Part shown: positions 53,013 to 64,000 of the stretch, piece by piece
How positions within the stretch are numbered: the first letter of the stretch is position 1
Layout of the letters: every line of letters begins with the position of its first letter
Assembly (NCBI GenBank): GCA_003216595.1
Contig: QCIQ01000001.1
Span: forward strand, 159,415-223,414
Origin: Prochlorococcus sp. AG-402-M18
GTDB taxonomy: Bacteria; Cyanobacteriota; Cyanobacteriia; PCC-6307; Cyanobiaceae
Direction of reading: 5' to 3'
Length of the DNA stretch: 64,000 nucleotides
Notes under the pieces: model-generated
Told to the model about the DNA's origin: nothing
The model's input: the letters and a program-made list of their open reading frames with translations, nothing else
The model's database searches: none
Program-made: the position numbers and the translations under genes

Positions 53013-53142
53013 TTTGATCTTATTCTCAAGTAAATGATAGATCCAACATAGGTTATTAATTAACTAATAACAACAAATATTTCTTCTTAAGATTAACGTA
53101 CGCACTTTAGCAAATCAAATGCCATAATAAGAAAAAAAAAAA

Positions 53143-54588
53143 TTGACTAACACATTACTAACTAAACAAAATCAAAATTTGTTATTTCATATTTTTGACG
53201 AAACTTTAAAACCACAAATTGAAGAATTACTATATCTTGGCAAATCTGCAGGAGCGGATCTTGTAGAAGTATTTCTTGAAAAGTCAGACAACATATCACT
53301 TCTAGCGGAGCAAGATGATATTTCAAATGTGAGTCCCTCTTTTGGCATTGGAGCAGGTATTAGGGTATTTCTTGGCAAAAAAGATGGTTTCGTTAGCACC
53401 AACGACTTATCCAAAGCTGGCCTTCTCTTTGCTCTTAATCAAGCATTGGGGATGTTAGGTCTCGTAACTGGATCGAAAACAAATAACAAATTTGAAGGTT
53501 TATCTGATTTGAGTGATTTTGGTAAAAAAAAGAATGCATGGTTGGAATTTATACCAGATCTCGATGAATCCACTCTTAAATTATTGGAAGCAACAAAATT
53601 ATTAGGTGATAAAAATAAAAATCTACAAGTAAGAAGAGCTAGTTATTCCAGGAATTGGCAAGAAGTTCTTGTTGCTGCTTCAGATGGGGTGTTTGCTAGA
53701 GACATCCGACTTCATCAAACGGTTGGTATAAATGTAATAGCTCAGAAAGATAACAACCGCTCGACTTCTGCCAGAAGATATGGAAGTTCTGATAATCCAG
53801 ACGATTTAAGAAATTGGAAAATTGAAAAAAGTGCTAACGAATTGAATGAAAGTGCTCAGAAAATGCTCTATGCAGGATATGTTGAAGCAGGTCAAATGCC
53901 TGTTGTACTTGCCAATAAATTTGGAGGAGTGATATTCCATGAAGCTTGTGGTCATCTTCTCGAAACAACTCAATTAGAAAGAGGAACCTCTCCTTTTCAT
54001 GACTCTCTAGACAAACAAATTGCTCACGAAGCTGTAAGTGCCGTTGATGAAGGTATTACAAATCATGCTTTTGGCTCAATATCAATGGATGACGAAGGAA
54101 TGGAACCAGAAAATACTTTGCTAATTGAAAATGGGATATTAAAAAAATTCCTTTCTGATAGAGCAGGCTCTTTAAGGACTGGACATCCAAGAACTGGTAG
54201 TGGAAGGAGGCAAAATTTCTCATACGCTGCTGCAAGCCGTATGAGGAATACATACATCAAACAAGGTAATTTCTCTCCTGATGAATTAATAAAAAGTGTT
54301 GATGATGGACTTTATTGTAAATCGATGGGAGGAGGTAGCGTAGGGCCCACAGGTCAGTTTAACTTCTCAGTTGAGGAGGGATATTTAATAAAGAATGGAA
54401 AGCTTGAAAAACCTGTTAAGGGAGCAACCTTAATCGGTGAAGCAAAAGAAATTCTACCAAGAATATCTATGTGTGCTAATGATTTAGATCATGCCGCCGG
54501 TTTTTGTGGCTCTGTAAGTGGAAGTGTCAACGTTACTGTAGGTCAACCACATATAAAAGTAGATTCAATCACTGTAGGAGGTAGGTAA
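53143..54588 (+). CDS. tldD: TldD metalloprotease
   Basis: VIFHEACGHLLETTQ zinc motif, AASRMRNTYI, GGGSVGPTGQFNFSVEEGYLI. TTG start. Confidence 0.92.
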   Translation: MTNTLLTKQNQNLLFHIFDETLKPQIEELLYLGKSAGADLVEVFLEKSDNISLLAEQDDISNVSPSFGIGAGIRVFLGKKDGFVSTNDLSKAGLLFALNQALGMLGLVTGSKTNNKFEGLSDLSDFGKKKNAWLEFIPDLDESTLKLLEATKLLGDKNKNLQVRRASYSRNWQEVLVAASDGVFARDIRLHQTVGINVIAQKDNNRSTSARRYGSSDNPDDLRNWKIEKSANELNESAQKMLYAGYVEAGQMPVVLANKFGGVIFHEACGHLLETTQLERGTSPFHDSLDKQIAHEAVSAVDEGITNHAFGSISMDDEGMEPENTLLIENGILKKFLSDRAGSLRTGHPRTGSGRRQNFSYAAASRMRNTYIKQGNFSPDELIKSVDDGLYCKSMGGGSVGPTGQFNFSVEEGYLIKNGKLEKPVKGATLIGEAKEILPRISMCANDLDHAAGFCGSVSGSVNVTVGQPHIKVDSITVGGR

Positions 54589-54590
54589 AA

Positions 54591-55979
54591 ATGAATAATT
54601 CAATTGCTAATCAACAGATATTCAAATTAGATTCAGAATATCTGAATAGTCTTTTAAAAAAATATAGTTATGAATCAGAAATTAAAAAATGGGATATGGG
54701 TGCATCATCTAGTAGAGATTTGTCTGTACAAGTTCAACAAGGTAATGCTAAACAGTTAAAAGGATCTCAAAGGAATTCAATGACATTAAGAGTATGGAAT
54801 AAATATAATCAAGTAGGCATAACTACTACTTCTGATTTAACTAGTGATGGCATCAATAAAGCAATGAGAGGAGCAATTGAAGCAAGCCTTTTCGGAAATG
54901 AAAAAGAATCACCAGAATTTTCTCCATTAGCTAAATCAGAAATAGAGGAAATAACTTCTAAGATTTCTAATCCTCATTCGATTGATGAGTTACTTACAAT
55001 TCTAAAGAATGCTGAGAAACAATTATTAGATACTCATCAATCTATAGATTCTGTTCCATATAATGGATTAAATGAAACTTATATAGAAAGAATATATATA
55101 AATAGTGAGGGAGCTAATAGACATATGAAACTATCACAATCTTCTATATATTTGTATGCAAAAGCGCAGGAGGAAAACAAAAAGCCTAGAAGTGCAGGCA
55201 GCATACGAATTAAATCTAGTATAGATGAACTTGATATAAAATCTTGTATAAACGAAACATCTAATAAGTTAATTAGTCACTTAAAGTATAAATCTATAGA
55301 TACTAAGAAGTATCTAGTGTGTTTTACACCTGAGGCATTTCTTCAACTAATAAATGCTTTTAGTTCAATGTTTAATGCACGATCAATTATTGATGGGCTA
55401 AGTTTGATGAAAGAAGACTCAATTGGTGATCAAATTTCAGTTTCTAATCTAGACATAAGCGACGAGGGGCTTCACCCTGAAAACGTTGGTGCATTTAGTT
55501 TTGATGGTGAAGGCACTCCAACACAAAATATAAAATTGATCTCTAAAGGTATATTGACTAACTTACTTCATTCAGAGGCGACTGCAAGGAAGTTTGGCGT
55601 TAAACCAACAGGGCATGCCGGATTAGGAGCAAAGGTATCGGTTTCTCCCGATTGGCTAATTGTAAGCAACAACGGTTCTGAAAATGATAAAAATGAAAGT
55701 CTAAATGTTAAAGATACACTCAATGAATTTATTTTAATTGATGAGCTCTCTGCCATTCATTCAGGTGTAAAAGCTAGCCAAGGTTCATTCTCTTTGCCCT
55801 TTGATGGTTGGATCGTTAATGATGGGAAAAAGACATCAATAGATGCCGCAACAGTTGCAGGAGATATATTATTCGTATTAAAGAGTATTGTGAAAATTGA
55901 AAATGAACAGATCGTTACTCACCAAGGCATAAGCCCTCATGTATGGGTTGAAAACATGTCAATAACTGGTGAAGCGTGA
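54591..55979 (+). CDS. tldE: TldE/PmbA family protein
   Basis: Tandem with tld[39 protein letters not shown], no HExxxH. Confidence 0.87.
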   Translation: MNNSIANQQIFKLDSEYLNSLLKKYSYESEIKKWDMGASSSRDLSVQVQQGNAKQLKGSQRNSMTLRVWNKYNQVGITTTSDLTSDGINKAMRGAIEASLFGNEKESPEFSPLAKSEIEEITSKISNPHSIDELLTILKNAEKQLLDTHQSIDSVPYNGLNETYIERIYINSEGANRHMKLSQSSIYLYAKAQEENKKPRSAGSIRIKSSIDELDIKSCINETSNKLISHLKYKSIDTKKYLVCFTPEAFLQLINAFSSMFNARSIIDGLSLMKEDSIGDQISVSNLDISDEGLHPENVGAFSFDGEGTPTQNIKLISKGILTNLLHSEATARKFGVKPTGHAGLGAKVSVSPDWLIVSNNGSENDKNESLNVKDTLNEFILIDELSAIHSGVKASQGSFSLPFDGWIVNDGKKTSIDAATVAGDILFVLKSIVKIENEQIVTHQGISPHVWVENMSITGEA

Positions 55980-56986
55980 AGATAGTTTTTTGGGGAACGC
56001 CTAAATATGCTGCTGAAAATTTAATAAACATAGTCAAAGCTGGACAAGATGTAATTGCAGTAATTACACAGCCAGATAGAAGGCGTGGTCGTGGTAAGAA
56101 ATTGCTCCCTTCCCCAGTAAAAGAAGCAGCTATAGAATTATCTATACCTGTCTATACTACACAATCAATAAGTAGTGATCAAAATACAAAAGATATACTC
56201 AAAGAATTGAACGCAGATGCTTATGTTGTTGTAGCTTTTGGTCAAATCCTGCCAAAAGAAATTTTAGATCAGCCAAAAAAGGGATGCTGGAATAGCCATG
56301 CATCCTTACTACCTGTATGGAGAGGAGCAGCACCAATTCAGTGGAGCATTCTTAATGATGATGAAAAGACAGGTATTTGTATTATGTCAATGGAAGAAGG
56401 GCTTGATACAGGACCGGTTATTGATCAAGAGCACACGCCGATTACTGATTCAGATAATCTAGAAGTACTAAGTAATAGATTATCGAACATTTCATCGAAG
56501 CTTTTAGTTAAATCACTGGAAAGGATAAGGCTTGTTAAATCCTTAAACAAATCATCAATTTTAGATGAATTAAAAGCTATCGATCAATCAATGTTAAATG
56601 GTAAACCTAGTTATGCAAGACAAATAAAAAAAGAAGATTATTTAATAGATTGGAATCAAAATTCAAGAACAATAATAAAGCGAATACAGGGACTGTATCC
56701 AAATGCATATTCAGTTTATAATGCTAAAAGAATAAAAATTCTAGACGCAAATAGATTACCCAATGAAGAACATTTAAACGTAGATAAAAATATTTATAAT
56801 GTATTAAGAGAAAAAGGAAGGCCTGGTGAAATTCTTATGATAAGTAGAGAAATCGGAATAATAATAATGTCAAAAGATTATCCAATTCAAATTAAATATG
56901 CTCAACTTGAAGGTAAAAAAGGAACGGACGGTTTTACTTTGTCAATTCAATCTAATCTAAAGACGAAAAATATATTGGGAAGCTAA
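55976..56986 (+). CDS. fmt: Methionyl-tRNA formyltransferase
   Basis: [49 protein letters not shown] start. Confidence 0.95.
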   Translation: MKIVFWGTPKYAAENLINIVKAGQDVIAVITQPDRRRGRGKKLLPSPVKEAAIELSIPVYTTQSISSDQNTKDILKELNADAYVVVAFGQILPKEILDQPKKGCWNSHASLLPVWRGAAPIQWSILNDDEKTGICIMSMEEGLDTGPVIDQEHTPITDSDNLEVLSNRLSNISSKLLVKSLERIRLVKSLNKSSILDELKAIDQSMLNGKPSYARQIKKEDYLIDWNQNSRTIIKRIQGLYPNAYSVYNAKRIKILDANRLPNEEHLNVDKNIYNVLREKGRPGEILMISREIGIIIMSKDYPIQIKYAQLEGKKGTDGFTLSIQSNLKTKNILGS

Positions 56987-57702
56987 GTATTGACAATATC
57001 ATATTTTCGTGAAAAACCCCATAGGAAAAGACAAAGCATTAGTAAAAAGAATAAGTATTCCGGTATAACTAATTTGTAAAATATTAACTGAACAATTAAC
57101 TTTACTCCAATAATTGCAACTGCAATATAACCAGCTTTCTCAAGATTAATATAAATCTCCAACCATTTAATGAATAATCCAGAAGTGAAGCGTAATGCAA
57201 TAACACCAATAATTGCTCCGGTAATAACTAAAAGAAATTGATCGCTGATTGCCACCGCCGCTGTAATACTATCGATAGAAAAGGCTAAATCAGTTACAGA
57301 CAATAAAAGAATAACCTTTAAAAGGGAAGTTTTAAATTTGTGAGTATTGATTTCATCATTATTAGTTGACTGATTGTTGTTAAAAACGAATAACTTTGAA
57401 ATTGATAGAGATATTAAGTAAATACCACCAATTAGTTTAACTGGCCAAAAGTTCAAGAAGAATTGAGCTGTTAAAATGACAAGTATTCTCAATAATAAAG
57501 CAATAAATATTCCTATATTCAGTGCTTTTTTTTGAAGATCAATATTATTTAGGTTCTTTGTTATTGAGGCTAGAGCAACAGCATTATCAGCAGACAAGAC
57601 AAGCTCTAACGAGATAATAATTGGCAGAAGGGGAGCTAATTCTACCCATCTGTCAATACCATCAAGTAAAGGAGTTAAGGATCTAAGAGATGCTGAATCC
57701 AT
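56983..57702 (-). CDS. TerC-family membrane protein
   Basis: [18 protein letters not shown] and [21 protein letters not shown] motifs. Confidence 0.9.
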   Translation of the reverse strand: MDSASLRSLTPLLDGIDRWVELAPLLPIIISLELVLSADNAVALASITKNLNNIDLQKKALNIGIFIALLLRILVILTAQFFLNFWPVKLIGGIYLISLSISKLFVFNNNQSTNNDEINTHKFKTSLLKVILLLSVTDLAFSIDSITAAVAISDQFLLVITGAIIGVIALRFTSGLFIKWLEIYINLEKAGYIAVAIIGVKLIVQLIFYKLVIPEYLFFLLMLCLFLWGFSRKYDIVNT

Positions 57703-57787
57703 TAAATTACAAAAAAAGAGCTATCAATACTCCCTATTTGGTATATGTTAACGCTAATAATTCTATTTAGGCTAATTCAAAAGGGTT

Positions 57788-58456
57788 ATGAGGATTGAAT
57801 CTAGGCTTTGTCACCTAACAGAAAACAAAGCTGTTGTGCGAGTCAATGGATGGCTTAATGAAAAAAATATTGGAAGTGCACTAGCTGAAGGATCAACAGT
57901 TGAAATTGCTGAGGATAAAGCCATATCAAGATTAAATAAAAGGATTAATGGAGCAACAAATATTGACTTAACTAAAAAGTCAAGTTACGCAGAAAATGTC
58001 ATACCCCCAGAGAAAGGTGAATCATTTCACAGGGAAGTTATTGATAATAATAATATCAATAATGTGCCTAGTGATTGGAGTAACGAATTAACAGCAATAG
58101 ATATTGAATTGCAAAGGTTAAAATGGACTAGGGATGATGAAAATAATTTTCTTGAAAAAGCATTAGGATATAAAAACCGAAATAAAATAACAAACTATAG
58201 TGATATATTAAAGTATCTAAGTCTTATAAAAAAGACAACTATTAAAACTACATCTAACTTAATTGATGAAGATACTAATAATTTAATGGAGGAGTCCGAG
58301 CTTATACTTAGAGATTTATCATGGGATTATAAGCAGGGAAGAGAATATTTGCAAAAGGAGTTTAATGTATCAACGAGGAAGGAACTTAACGAAGAACAAT
58401 TACTATCATTTATTGAAAAGCTAAAATCAATTCGTAATAAATATCTCGCTCATTAG
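57788..58456 (+). CDS. Conserved hypothetical protein
   Basis: 222 aa: KAVVRVNGWLNEKNIGSALAEGSTVEIAEDKAISRLNKRI, then repeated Trp/Leu-rich helical units. Confidence 0.6.
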   Translation: MRIESRLCHLTENKAVVRVNGWLNEKNIGSALAEGSTVEIAEDKAISRLNKRINGATNIDLTKKSSYAENVIPPEKGESFHREVIDNNNINNVPSDWSNELTAIDIELQRLKWTRDDENNFLEKALGYKNRNKITNYSDILKYLSLIKKTTIKTTSNLIDEDTNNLMEESELILRDLSWDYKQGREYLQKEFNVSTRKELNEEQLLSFIEKLKSIRNKYLAH

Positions 58457-58518
58457 CCCTACTCATAATGATAGAAATAATGATATGATAAATTAATTAA
58501 TTAAATTAGAAGGGCAGA

Positions 58519-61500
58519 GTGTCTTTAGAGTCAATAGCAAATTATTTAGAAAGTCATCATTTAACAAATGAGTTGATTCATCGAACAAATAGGGAAGAAA
58601 GATTAATATTAACAGGTGCTTCCCGAACAGCAAAAGCATTAATTACAACATCGCTAGCAAAAAAAGAATCTAAAAAACTATTAGTAATTGTACCAACATT
58701 AGAAGAGGCTACTAGGTGGTTTCCACTTCTAAAGGATTGTGGGTGGTCTAAAACATGTTTATATCCCACGAGTGAAGTATCACCATATGATTCCGTAAAA
58801 GTTAGTTCAGAAATCATATGGGGACAATTACAAGTACTTAGCGATATAATGGAGTTTCAAGAGGATGATAATATCGCTATAATTGCAACCGAAAGATCAT
58901 TACAACCACATCTTCCTCCTTTTAAATTTTTTCAATCAAAGTGTATAAAATTAAAAATAGGTGATGAAATTAACCTTAGTGAATTATCATTAAAATTGAG
59001 TGAATGTGGATATATAAAATCTAATAGTATAGATCAGGAGGCAACATGGACAAGACGCGGAGATATAATTGATATTTATCCTGTTAGTAGTGAACTTCCA
59101 ATTAGATTGGAGTTATTTGGCAACCAATTAGACAAGATTAAAGAATTCGATCCAATATCACAAAGATCATTAGATAAAGTTGACAACGTTTGTATTACTC
59201 CTACAGGGTTTGAGCCACTAATAGTTAACAAGCTTAAATCTAATAATGATATTGACATTTCATTATTATTTACGGATGATGAGAACACTAATAAAATAGA
59301 TTCTAATATATTAACTTCTGCTAAAAGATATTTAGGTGTAGCATTTAACGAACCATCATCATTACTAAATTACTTAGATGATAATATTTTTATTGTAGTT
59401 GATGAAAGGGCCCAAGGCTTATCACATGGAAATGCCTGGTATAAAATTGTTGATGAAAGTTATAAAGAAATAATTACGAATTCATATTTAGATGAATCAT
59501 TTGAAGATTTATTTAAGCCTAATCTTCATAATAGTATTAGTGATATATATGATGAACTTAATGATTATAAAGGAATCGATATAACTGATTTAGAAGATAC
59601 AACAACTAAGCATAATGTTTTTAATATTTCTAGCAAACTTCATCCATGGCTTCCTAATCAATATGGAAAGATAAGTTTATCATTAAAAGACTATATACAA
59701 AATAAATATTCAATTTGGATAATTTCTGCACAACCCAGTCGTGCTGTTTCTCTCTTAGAAGAACATGAATCTATCTCAAAGTTTATACCAAATAATAAGG
59801 ATCTAAATGCTATTAAAAGTATTATAGATGATAAAATACCTGTAGCGATTAAAAATAATAATGAGGGCGAATGTGAAGGATTTATCCTTCCAGCTTGGAA
59901 GATTGCCTTAATCACAGATAAGGAATTTTTTGGACAACATAGTATTTCTACTACAGGTTATGTAAGAAGAAGGAATAAATCACAAAGTAAGAAAATAGAA
60001 CCTAATAAAATGAAGCCTGGTGATTACGTTGTTCATAGAAATCATGGGATCGGTCTCTTTCAGAAAATTGAGAAACTTAATATCAATGGAGAGTCTAGAG
60101 ACTACTTGGTCATAAAGTATGCGGACGGGAAATTAAGTGTTGCAGCGGATCAACTTGGTAGTTTAGGTAGATATAGGAATTCAAATTCTAAAACTCCCTC
60201 TATAAGTAAATTAGGCGGAGCAAATTGGCATAAAATCAAAGAAAAAGCCAAGAAATCAGTTAAAAAGGTTGCGATTGATTTAATTAAGTTATACGCCGAA
60301 AGAAGTAAAGAAAAAGGATTCAAGTTTCCAAATGATGGTCCATGGCAATGTGAATTAGAAGACTCATTTCCATATGAACTAACACCTGATCAAGCAAAAG
60401 CTACATCACAAGTTAAATCCGATATGGAAAGTGACAAACCTATGGATAGATTAGTTTGTGGTGATGTGGGGTTTGGGAAAACAGAAGTTGCAATTAGAGC
60501 AATATTTAAAGCAATTACATCAGGAAAGCAAATAGCATTGTTAGCTCCAACAACAGTATTGTCTCAACAACATTGGAGAACAATCACTGATAGATTTGCA
60601 CCTTATCCTATAAAAGTTTCTTTACTAAATAGATTTAAAACTAGTAGCGAAAGAAGACAAATAGTAAATGGACTGAAAGATGGACAAATTGATGCTGTTG
60701 TTGGTACACATCAGCTATTAAATAAAAAATTAGTTTATAAGGATCTGGGATTACTAGTTATAGATGAAGAACAACGTTTTGGAGTCAACCAAAAAGAAAA
60801 AATAAAGGAATTAAAGAAAAGTGTAGATGTATTAACTCTCTCAGCGACTCCTATTCCGAGAACACTCTATATGAGTCTTTCTGGGGTACGTGAAATGAGT
60901 TTAATAACAACACCACCACCACTACGTAGGCCAATTAAAACTCATTTAGCCCCCTTAGATAATGAAATAATAAGAAGTGCAATCTCACAAGAAATTGATA
61001 GAGGTGGACAAATTTTTTATATTGTTCCTCGAATAAGAGGTATCGAGGAGGTAGCACATAAATTAAAAATAATGATTCCAAATGTAAGATTATTGATTGC
61101 ACATGGACAAATGGAAGAAGGAGCATTAGAGAATGCAATGCTTGCATTTAACGCTGGAGAGGCAGATATTTTGCTTTGTACAACTATTGTCGAAAGTGGA
61201 TTAGATATTCCTAGAGTAAATACTATTTTAATTGAAGATTCTCACAAATTTGGCTTGTCTCAACTTTACCAATTGAGAGGCAGAGTAGGACGAAGTGGCG
61301 TACAAGCACACGCCTGGTTGTTTTATCCAAATAATGCCAAATTAAATGACACTTCAAGACAACGTCTAAAGGCCATAAAGGAATTTAGTGATTTGGGTAG
61401 TGGCTATCAGTTAGCTATGAGGGATATGGAAATTAGAGGTGTTGGAAACATTTTAGGTATTGAACAAAGTGGACAAATGGAAACAATAGGATTTGATTTG

Positions 61501-62025
61501 TATATGGAACTATTGCAGGAAGCTATCGCCGAAATACAAGGTCAAGATATTCCTTCTGTTGATGATACTCAAATTGATTTACCTGTTACAGCTTTTATAC
61601 CTGGAGATTGGATAACTGATCCAGATGAAAAAATAAACGCTTATAGATTAGCAACACAATGTGAAAACAACGAAGCCTTAGTTAAATTTGCTAGCAATTT
61701 GGTTGATAGATATGGAACTTTACCAAAGGCTGTTGAATCATTAATCGAAGTTATGAAATTAAAAATAATCGCTAAAAAATGTGGGTTCTCGAGAATTAAG
61801 TTGTCTAAACCTAACGTTGAGCTTGAAACATTGATGGATGAGCCAGCTTTTAAGTTATTACGAGAAGGTTTAGCGCAGCATCTTCATGGAAGATTTATCT
61901 ATAAAAAAGGAGATCGGTACTCCACCGTGACCATTCGCGGTCTCGGTATTTTGGATAACGACAAACTTCTAGATCAACTTACGGAATGGCTGAAGTTAAT
62001 GAACTCTCAATTAAACGCTAAATAA
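58519..62025 (+). CDS. mfd: Transcription-repair coupling factor
   Basis: RID domain (GDYVVHRNHGIGLF), DRLVCGDVGFGKTEVAIRA, VIDEEQRFGV, RGRVGRSGVQAHAWL; 1168 aa. GTG start. Confidence 0.97.
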   Translation: MSLESIANYLESHHLTNELIHRTNREERLILTGASRTAKALITTSLAKKESKKLLVIVPTLEEATRWFPLLKDCGWSKTCLYPTSEVSPYDSVKVSSEIIWGQLQVLSDIMEFQEDDNIAIIATERSLQPHLPPFKFFQSKCIKLKIGDEINLSELSLKLSECGYIKSNSIDQEATWTRRGDIIDIYPVSSELPIRLELFGNQLDKIKEFDPISQRSLDKVDNVCITPTGFEPLIVNKLKSNNDIDISLLFTDDENTNKIDSNILTSAKRYLGVAFNEPSSLLNYLDDNIFIVVDERAQGLSHGNAWYKIVDESYKEIITNSYLDESFEDLFKPNLHNSISDIYDELNDYKGIDITDLEDTTTKHNVFNISSKLHPWLPNQYGKISLSLKDYIQNKYSIWIISAQPSRAVSLLEEHESISKFIPNNKDLNAIKSIIDDKIPVAIKNNNEGECEGFILPAWKIALITDKEFFGQHSISTTGYVRRRNKSQSKKIEPNKMKPGDYVVHRNHGIGLFQKIEKLNINGESRDYLVIKYADGKLSVAADQLGSLGRYRNSNSKTPSISKLGGANWHKIKEKAKKSVKKVAIDLIKLYAERSKEKGFKFPNDGPWQCELEDSFPYELTPDQAKATSQVKSDMESDKPMDRLVCGDVGFGKTEVAIRAIFKAITSGKQIALLAPTTVLSQQHWRTITDRFAPYPIKVSLLNRFKTSSERRQIVNGLKDGQIDAVVGTHQLLNKKLVYKDLGLLVIDEEQRFGVNQKEKIKELKKSVDVLTLSATPIPRTLYMSLSGVREMSLITTPPPLRRPIKTHLAPLDNEIIRSAISQEIDRGGQIFYIVPRIRGIEEVAHKLKIMIPNVRLLIAHGQMEEGALENAMLAFNAGEADILLCTTIVESGLDIPRVNTILIEDSHKFGLSQLYQLRGRVGRSGVQAHAWLFYPNNAKLNDTSRQRLKAIKEFSDLGSGYQLAMRDMEIRGVGNILGIEQSGQMETIGFDLYMELLQEAIAEIQGQDIPSVDDTQIDLPVTAFIPGDWITDPDEKINAYRLATQCENNEALVKFASNLVDRYGTLPKAVESLIEVMKLKIIAKKCGFSRIKLSKPNVELETLMDEPAFKLLREGLAQHLHGRFIYKKGDRYSTVTIRGLGILDNDKLLDQLTEWLKLMNSQLNAK

Positions 62026-62053
62026 ATCTACGATTAATTCGGATAAGATTGGA

Positions 62054-62302
62054 ATGTCAATCTTTCAATTGGTTGATCTCATCGTTTTTAATTTAAAAAA
62101 TTGCTATAGTCACCAAAATTTGAGTATTTTTACCTTGGGTGAAGTAATAGAAGTCAGTACTAACCAATTTGGGCTAAGTCTTTTTAGTGGAATGATAAGT
62201 CTTTTAGCGTTAGGGATATATACACTTTTAACTGTCGACGCAGGAAATGACGATGATGACTCAGACTCAGGTAGTGGTGGCTTGATGCAACCTGTGAATT
62301 AA
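62054..62302 (+). CDS. Small hypothetical membrane protein with acidic Gly/Ser tail
   Basis: SGMISLLALGIYTLLTVDAGNDDDDSDSGSGGLMQPVN; start uncertain. Confidence 0.5.
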   Translation: MSIFQLVDLIVFNLKNCYSHQNLSIFTLGEVIEVSTNQFGLSLFSGMISLLALGIYTLLTVDAGNDDDDSDSGSGGLMQPVN

Positions 62303-62607
62303 TTAGATATTAAATTTGCAAGTCTTTCTCTAAAATCACCTTTAGCAATCCCACCTTTAAGTTCACCAATAATTTCAAATTCCCCCTCAGGGTCATTAAC
62401 TAATAGATAAGTAGGCCAGCCCATACCTTCTTTTGTAGGATATTGTTTTAATAGTATTGGTCTATATTTTCGATAAAGTACTGTATCCTGGAGTTTTACG
62501 CTAATAAATTCAATACCTAATTCATTTGCAACTTTAGAATCAAAGAAGCTCATCCTGTGACAAGTACCACAATCCTCAGAACTAAATTTAATTAAAGAAC
62601 AGGTCAT
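62299..62607 (-). CDS. Thioredoxin-fold protein with CGTC motif
   Basis: MTCSLIKFSSEDCGTCHRMSFFDSKVANELGIEFISVKL ... EGMGWPTYLLVNDPEGEF. Confidence 0.77.
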   Translation of the reverse strand: MTCSLIKFSSEDCGTCHRMSFFDSKVANELGIEFISVKLQDTVLYRKYRPILLKQYPTKEGMGWPTYLLVNDPEGEFEIIGELKGGIAKGDFRERLANLISN

Positions 62608-62659
62608 AAAAAATTCTATTTATAACTAATAATAAATATACCTATTAATAAAAACTAGT

Positions 62660-63310
62660 TCAGTTATTAGACTTATTGTTTCTTGCAATAACAGAAAAGA
62701 AAGGATCACTCTCAGAGGAATAAAACCCAAAAAACTTTCTATCCTGAGTTTTTTCATTGATTATTTTATCAATCCTCCATCCATTAGTCTTAAGAACACT
62801 GGTTACGTATTCAATTCTTTTTGCTTCAGACGAATAAGTCCAGATATTTGGAGCCTTGGTCCAGAATGCTCGATTAGTGAATGAGATGATCAATAATGAA
62901 TCGGATTTGATGATCCTTGATAGTTCTATTGAAACCTTTTCAGGATATTGAAGATATTGCCATCCTGCAACGATTAAACAAACATCAATAGATGAGTCTT
63001 CAACTGGCATATTTTGTGTCTTATTTAAATTTTGAACCCAGAACCTATCAAGCCTTTTATTTGAACTTAGCTCTGCTTCATTCATTCCATGACCAATAAC
63101 TTTTTTATATCTAATATTAGAGGGTAAGTGACTTACCCAACTACTCATTAGATCTAAAATCACATAATGATTGAGTAAATACTTTGAGTATAAGTTTGTA
63201 AGTCTAGATCTAAATGAATCACTGAGGTGATGAACATATCTAGGCTGTTGATAAAAGATTTGATCATCTGTAACATCTATTTTATCTCTATCATGAATTG
63301 AAAGCTTCAT
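62660..63310 (-). CDS. SAM-dependent class I methyltransferase
   Basis: VILDLMSSWVSHLP, VIGHGMNEAELSSN, MPVEDSSIDVCLIVAGWQYLQYPEKVSIELSRIIK. Confidence 0.77.
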   Translation of the reverse strand: MKLSIHDRDKIDVTDDQIFYQQPRYVHHLSDSFRSRLTNLYSKYLLNHYVILDLMSSWVSHLPSNIRYKKVIGHGMNEAELSSNKRLDRFWVQNLNKTQNMPVEDSSIDVCLIVAGWQYLQYPEKVSIELSRIIKSDSLLIISFTNRAFWTKAPNIWTYSSEAKRIEYVTSVLKTNGWRIDKIINEKTQDRKFFGFYSSESDPFFSVIARNNKSNN

Positions 63311-63477
63311 CTAAATTAGCTTTTGATTTAATTTTATATCATATTTTATTTATTGGCGAATAAATAAACACCTTAAAAACTGATAAATGCAAGAGTAATA
63401 AACTTTCTGATAATACATATATTTAAAAAATTCTAATAAATAAGAAAATTAATATAATATTAAGTGCTTATGGATCG

Positions 63478-64000
63478 TTATTGTTCTTTTTGCTCTATTA
63501 AGCTTTGCGAGGAATCAGTAGTCTCTCTTAACTCAAACTTATCATCTATAGGAATAATTAGTAAAACAGTACTAGTAAATACAAATATCATAAGAGCATA
63601 GATGAAGTTATAATTTTTCTTAGTATTAGTCAAACTATTATATATATATTTCTTACTAAAAGGTCTTTCTGTACTGATATTCCATCTGATATTAAATCTA
63701 GGATCTAATCTTAAAAAATCCAAACATCTTGTTAAATCTGACAATTCAGAATCATCTAAAATAATTTCTAATGGCTTAACTCCTTTCTTTGAACTATTGA
63801 GTAATAATTTATGATTAATTCCCGAAGGAGATATTGTTACAATCTTTTTATTAGAAACAAATGTTTTTCGTATCCCTGAAATATATAACCTTGTATATTC
63901 AAGAATCACTTGCATCAAATTATCGAGATGTTCCTTTTCGCCTTCTAATAGAGGTGATCCTATGATTTTTAATGTCCATGAAGATAAGATACCTATAGTA
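63478..64000 (-). CDS. DUF4335-like cyanobacterial protein, partial (frame open to right edge)
   Basis: Track starts it at 63918, but the frame stays open upstream: ...SSWTLKIIGSPLLEGEKEHLDNLMQVILEYTRLYISGI...; C-terminal TM. Confidence 0.6.
   Translation of the reverse strand, partial: TIGILSSWTLKIIGSPLLEGEKEHLDNLMQVILEYTRLYISGIRKTFVSNKKIVTISPSGINHKLLLNSSKKGVKPLEIILDDSELSDLTRCLDFLRLDPRFNIRWNISTERPFSKKYIYNSLTNTKKNYNFIYALMIFVFTSTVLLIIPIDDKFELRETTDSSQSLIEQKEQ

Noticed and set aside
1-64000. CRISPR arrays, IS elements, transposases, integrases, restriction or toxin-antitoxin genes
   Set aside because: Looked for regular spaced repeats and hallmark motifs; none seen.

Overview
This looks like a chromosomal window from a low-GC marine picocyanobacterium, very probably Prochlorococcus. 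That call rests on AT-rich composition, compact gene packing, cyanobacterial protein families (CobN, Ycf20/DUF565, CCB, HemJ, a Psb30-like peptide, DUF2996, DUF4335, split TMEM165/Gdt1) and many very short proteins. Most of it is housekeeping: ribBA (partial), argC, purN, pgi, leuS, dapF, a cysteine desulfurase, a PBP4-type carboxypeptidase, coaD, uvrC, hemJ, cobN, a branched-chain aminotransferase, metH, an Ap4A phosphorylase-like gene, pheT, rpmG, rpsR, an RNB nuclease, metG, lptC-like, cobU, trmL, a 2-Cys peroxiredoxin, an ftsH-like gene, rpmF, recJ, a Gdt1 pair, a Zam-like RNB protein, ubiX, tldD/tldE, fmt, terC and mfd. One tRNA with a CAU anticodon is present. I see no CRISPR array, IS element, integrase or obvious prophage. 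The observations most worth a second look are: (1) an FtsH-family AAA protein whose HEXXH zinc motif is replaced by QIIGK (an FtsHi-like pseudoprotease); (2) a cold-shock/RNB/S1 protein whose RNB active site looks destroyed; (3) a protein with a ribbon-helix-helix-like N-terminus and a C-terminal J-domain with an HPD motif, followed by ~700 bp of hairpin-bearing noncoding DNA; (4) a 36.1-41.9 kb low-coding-density region with paralogous microproteins absent from the ORF track; (5) several structured intergenic elements, including a nested hairpin ending in a T-run at 40537-40594 and a 12-bp inverted repeat just upstream of metH.
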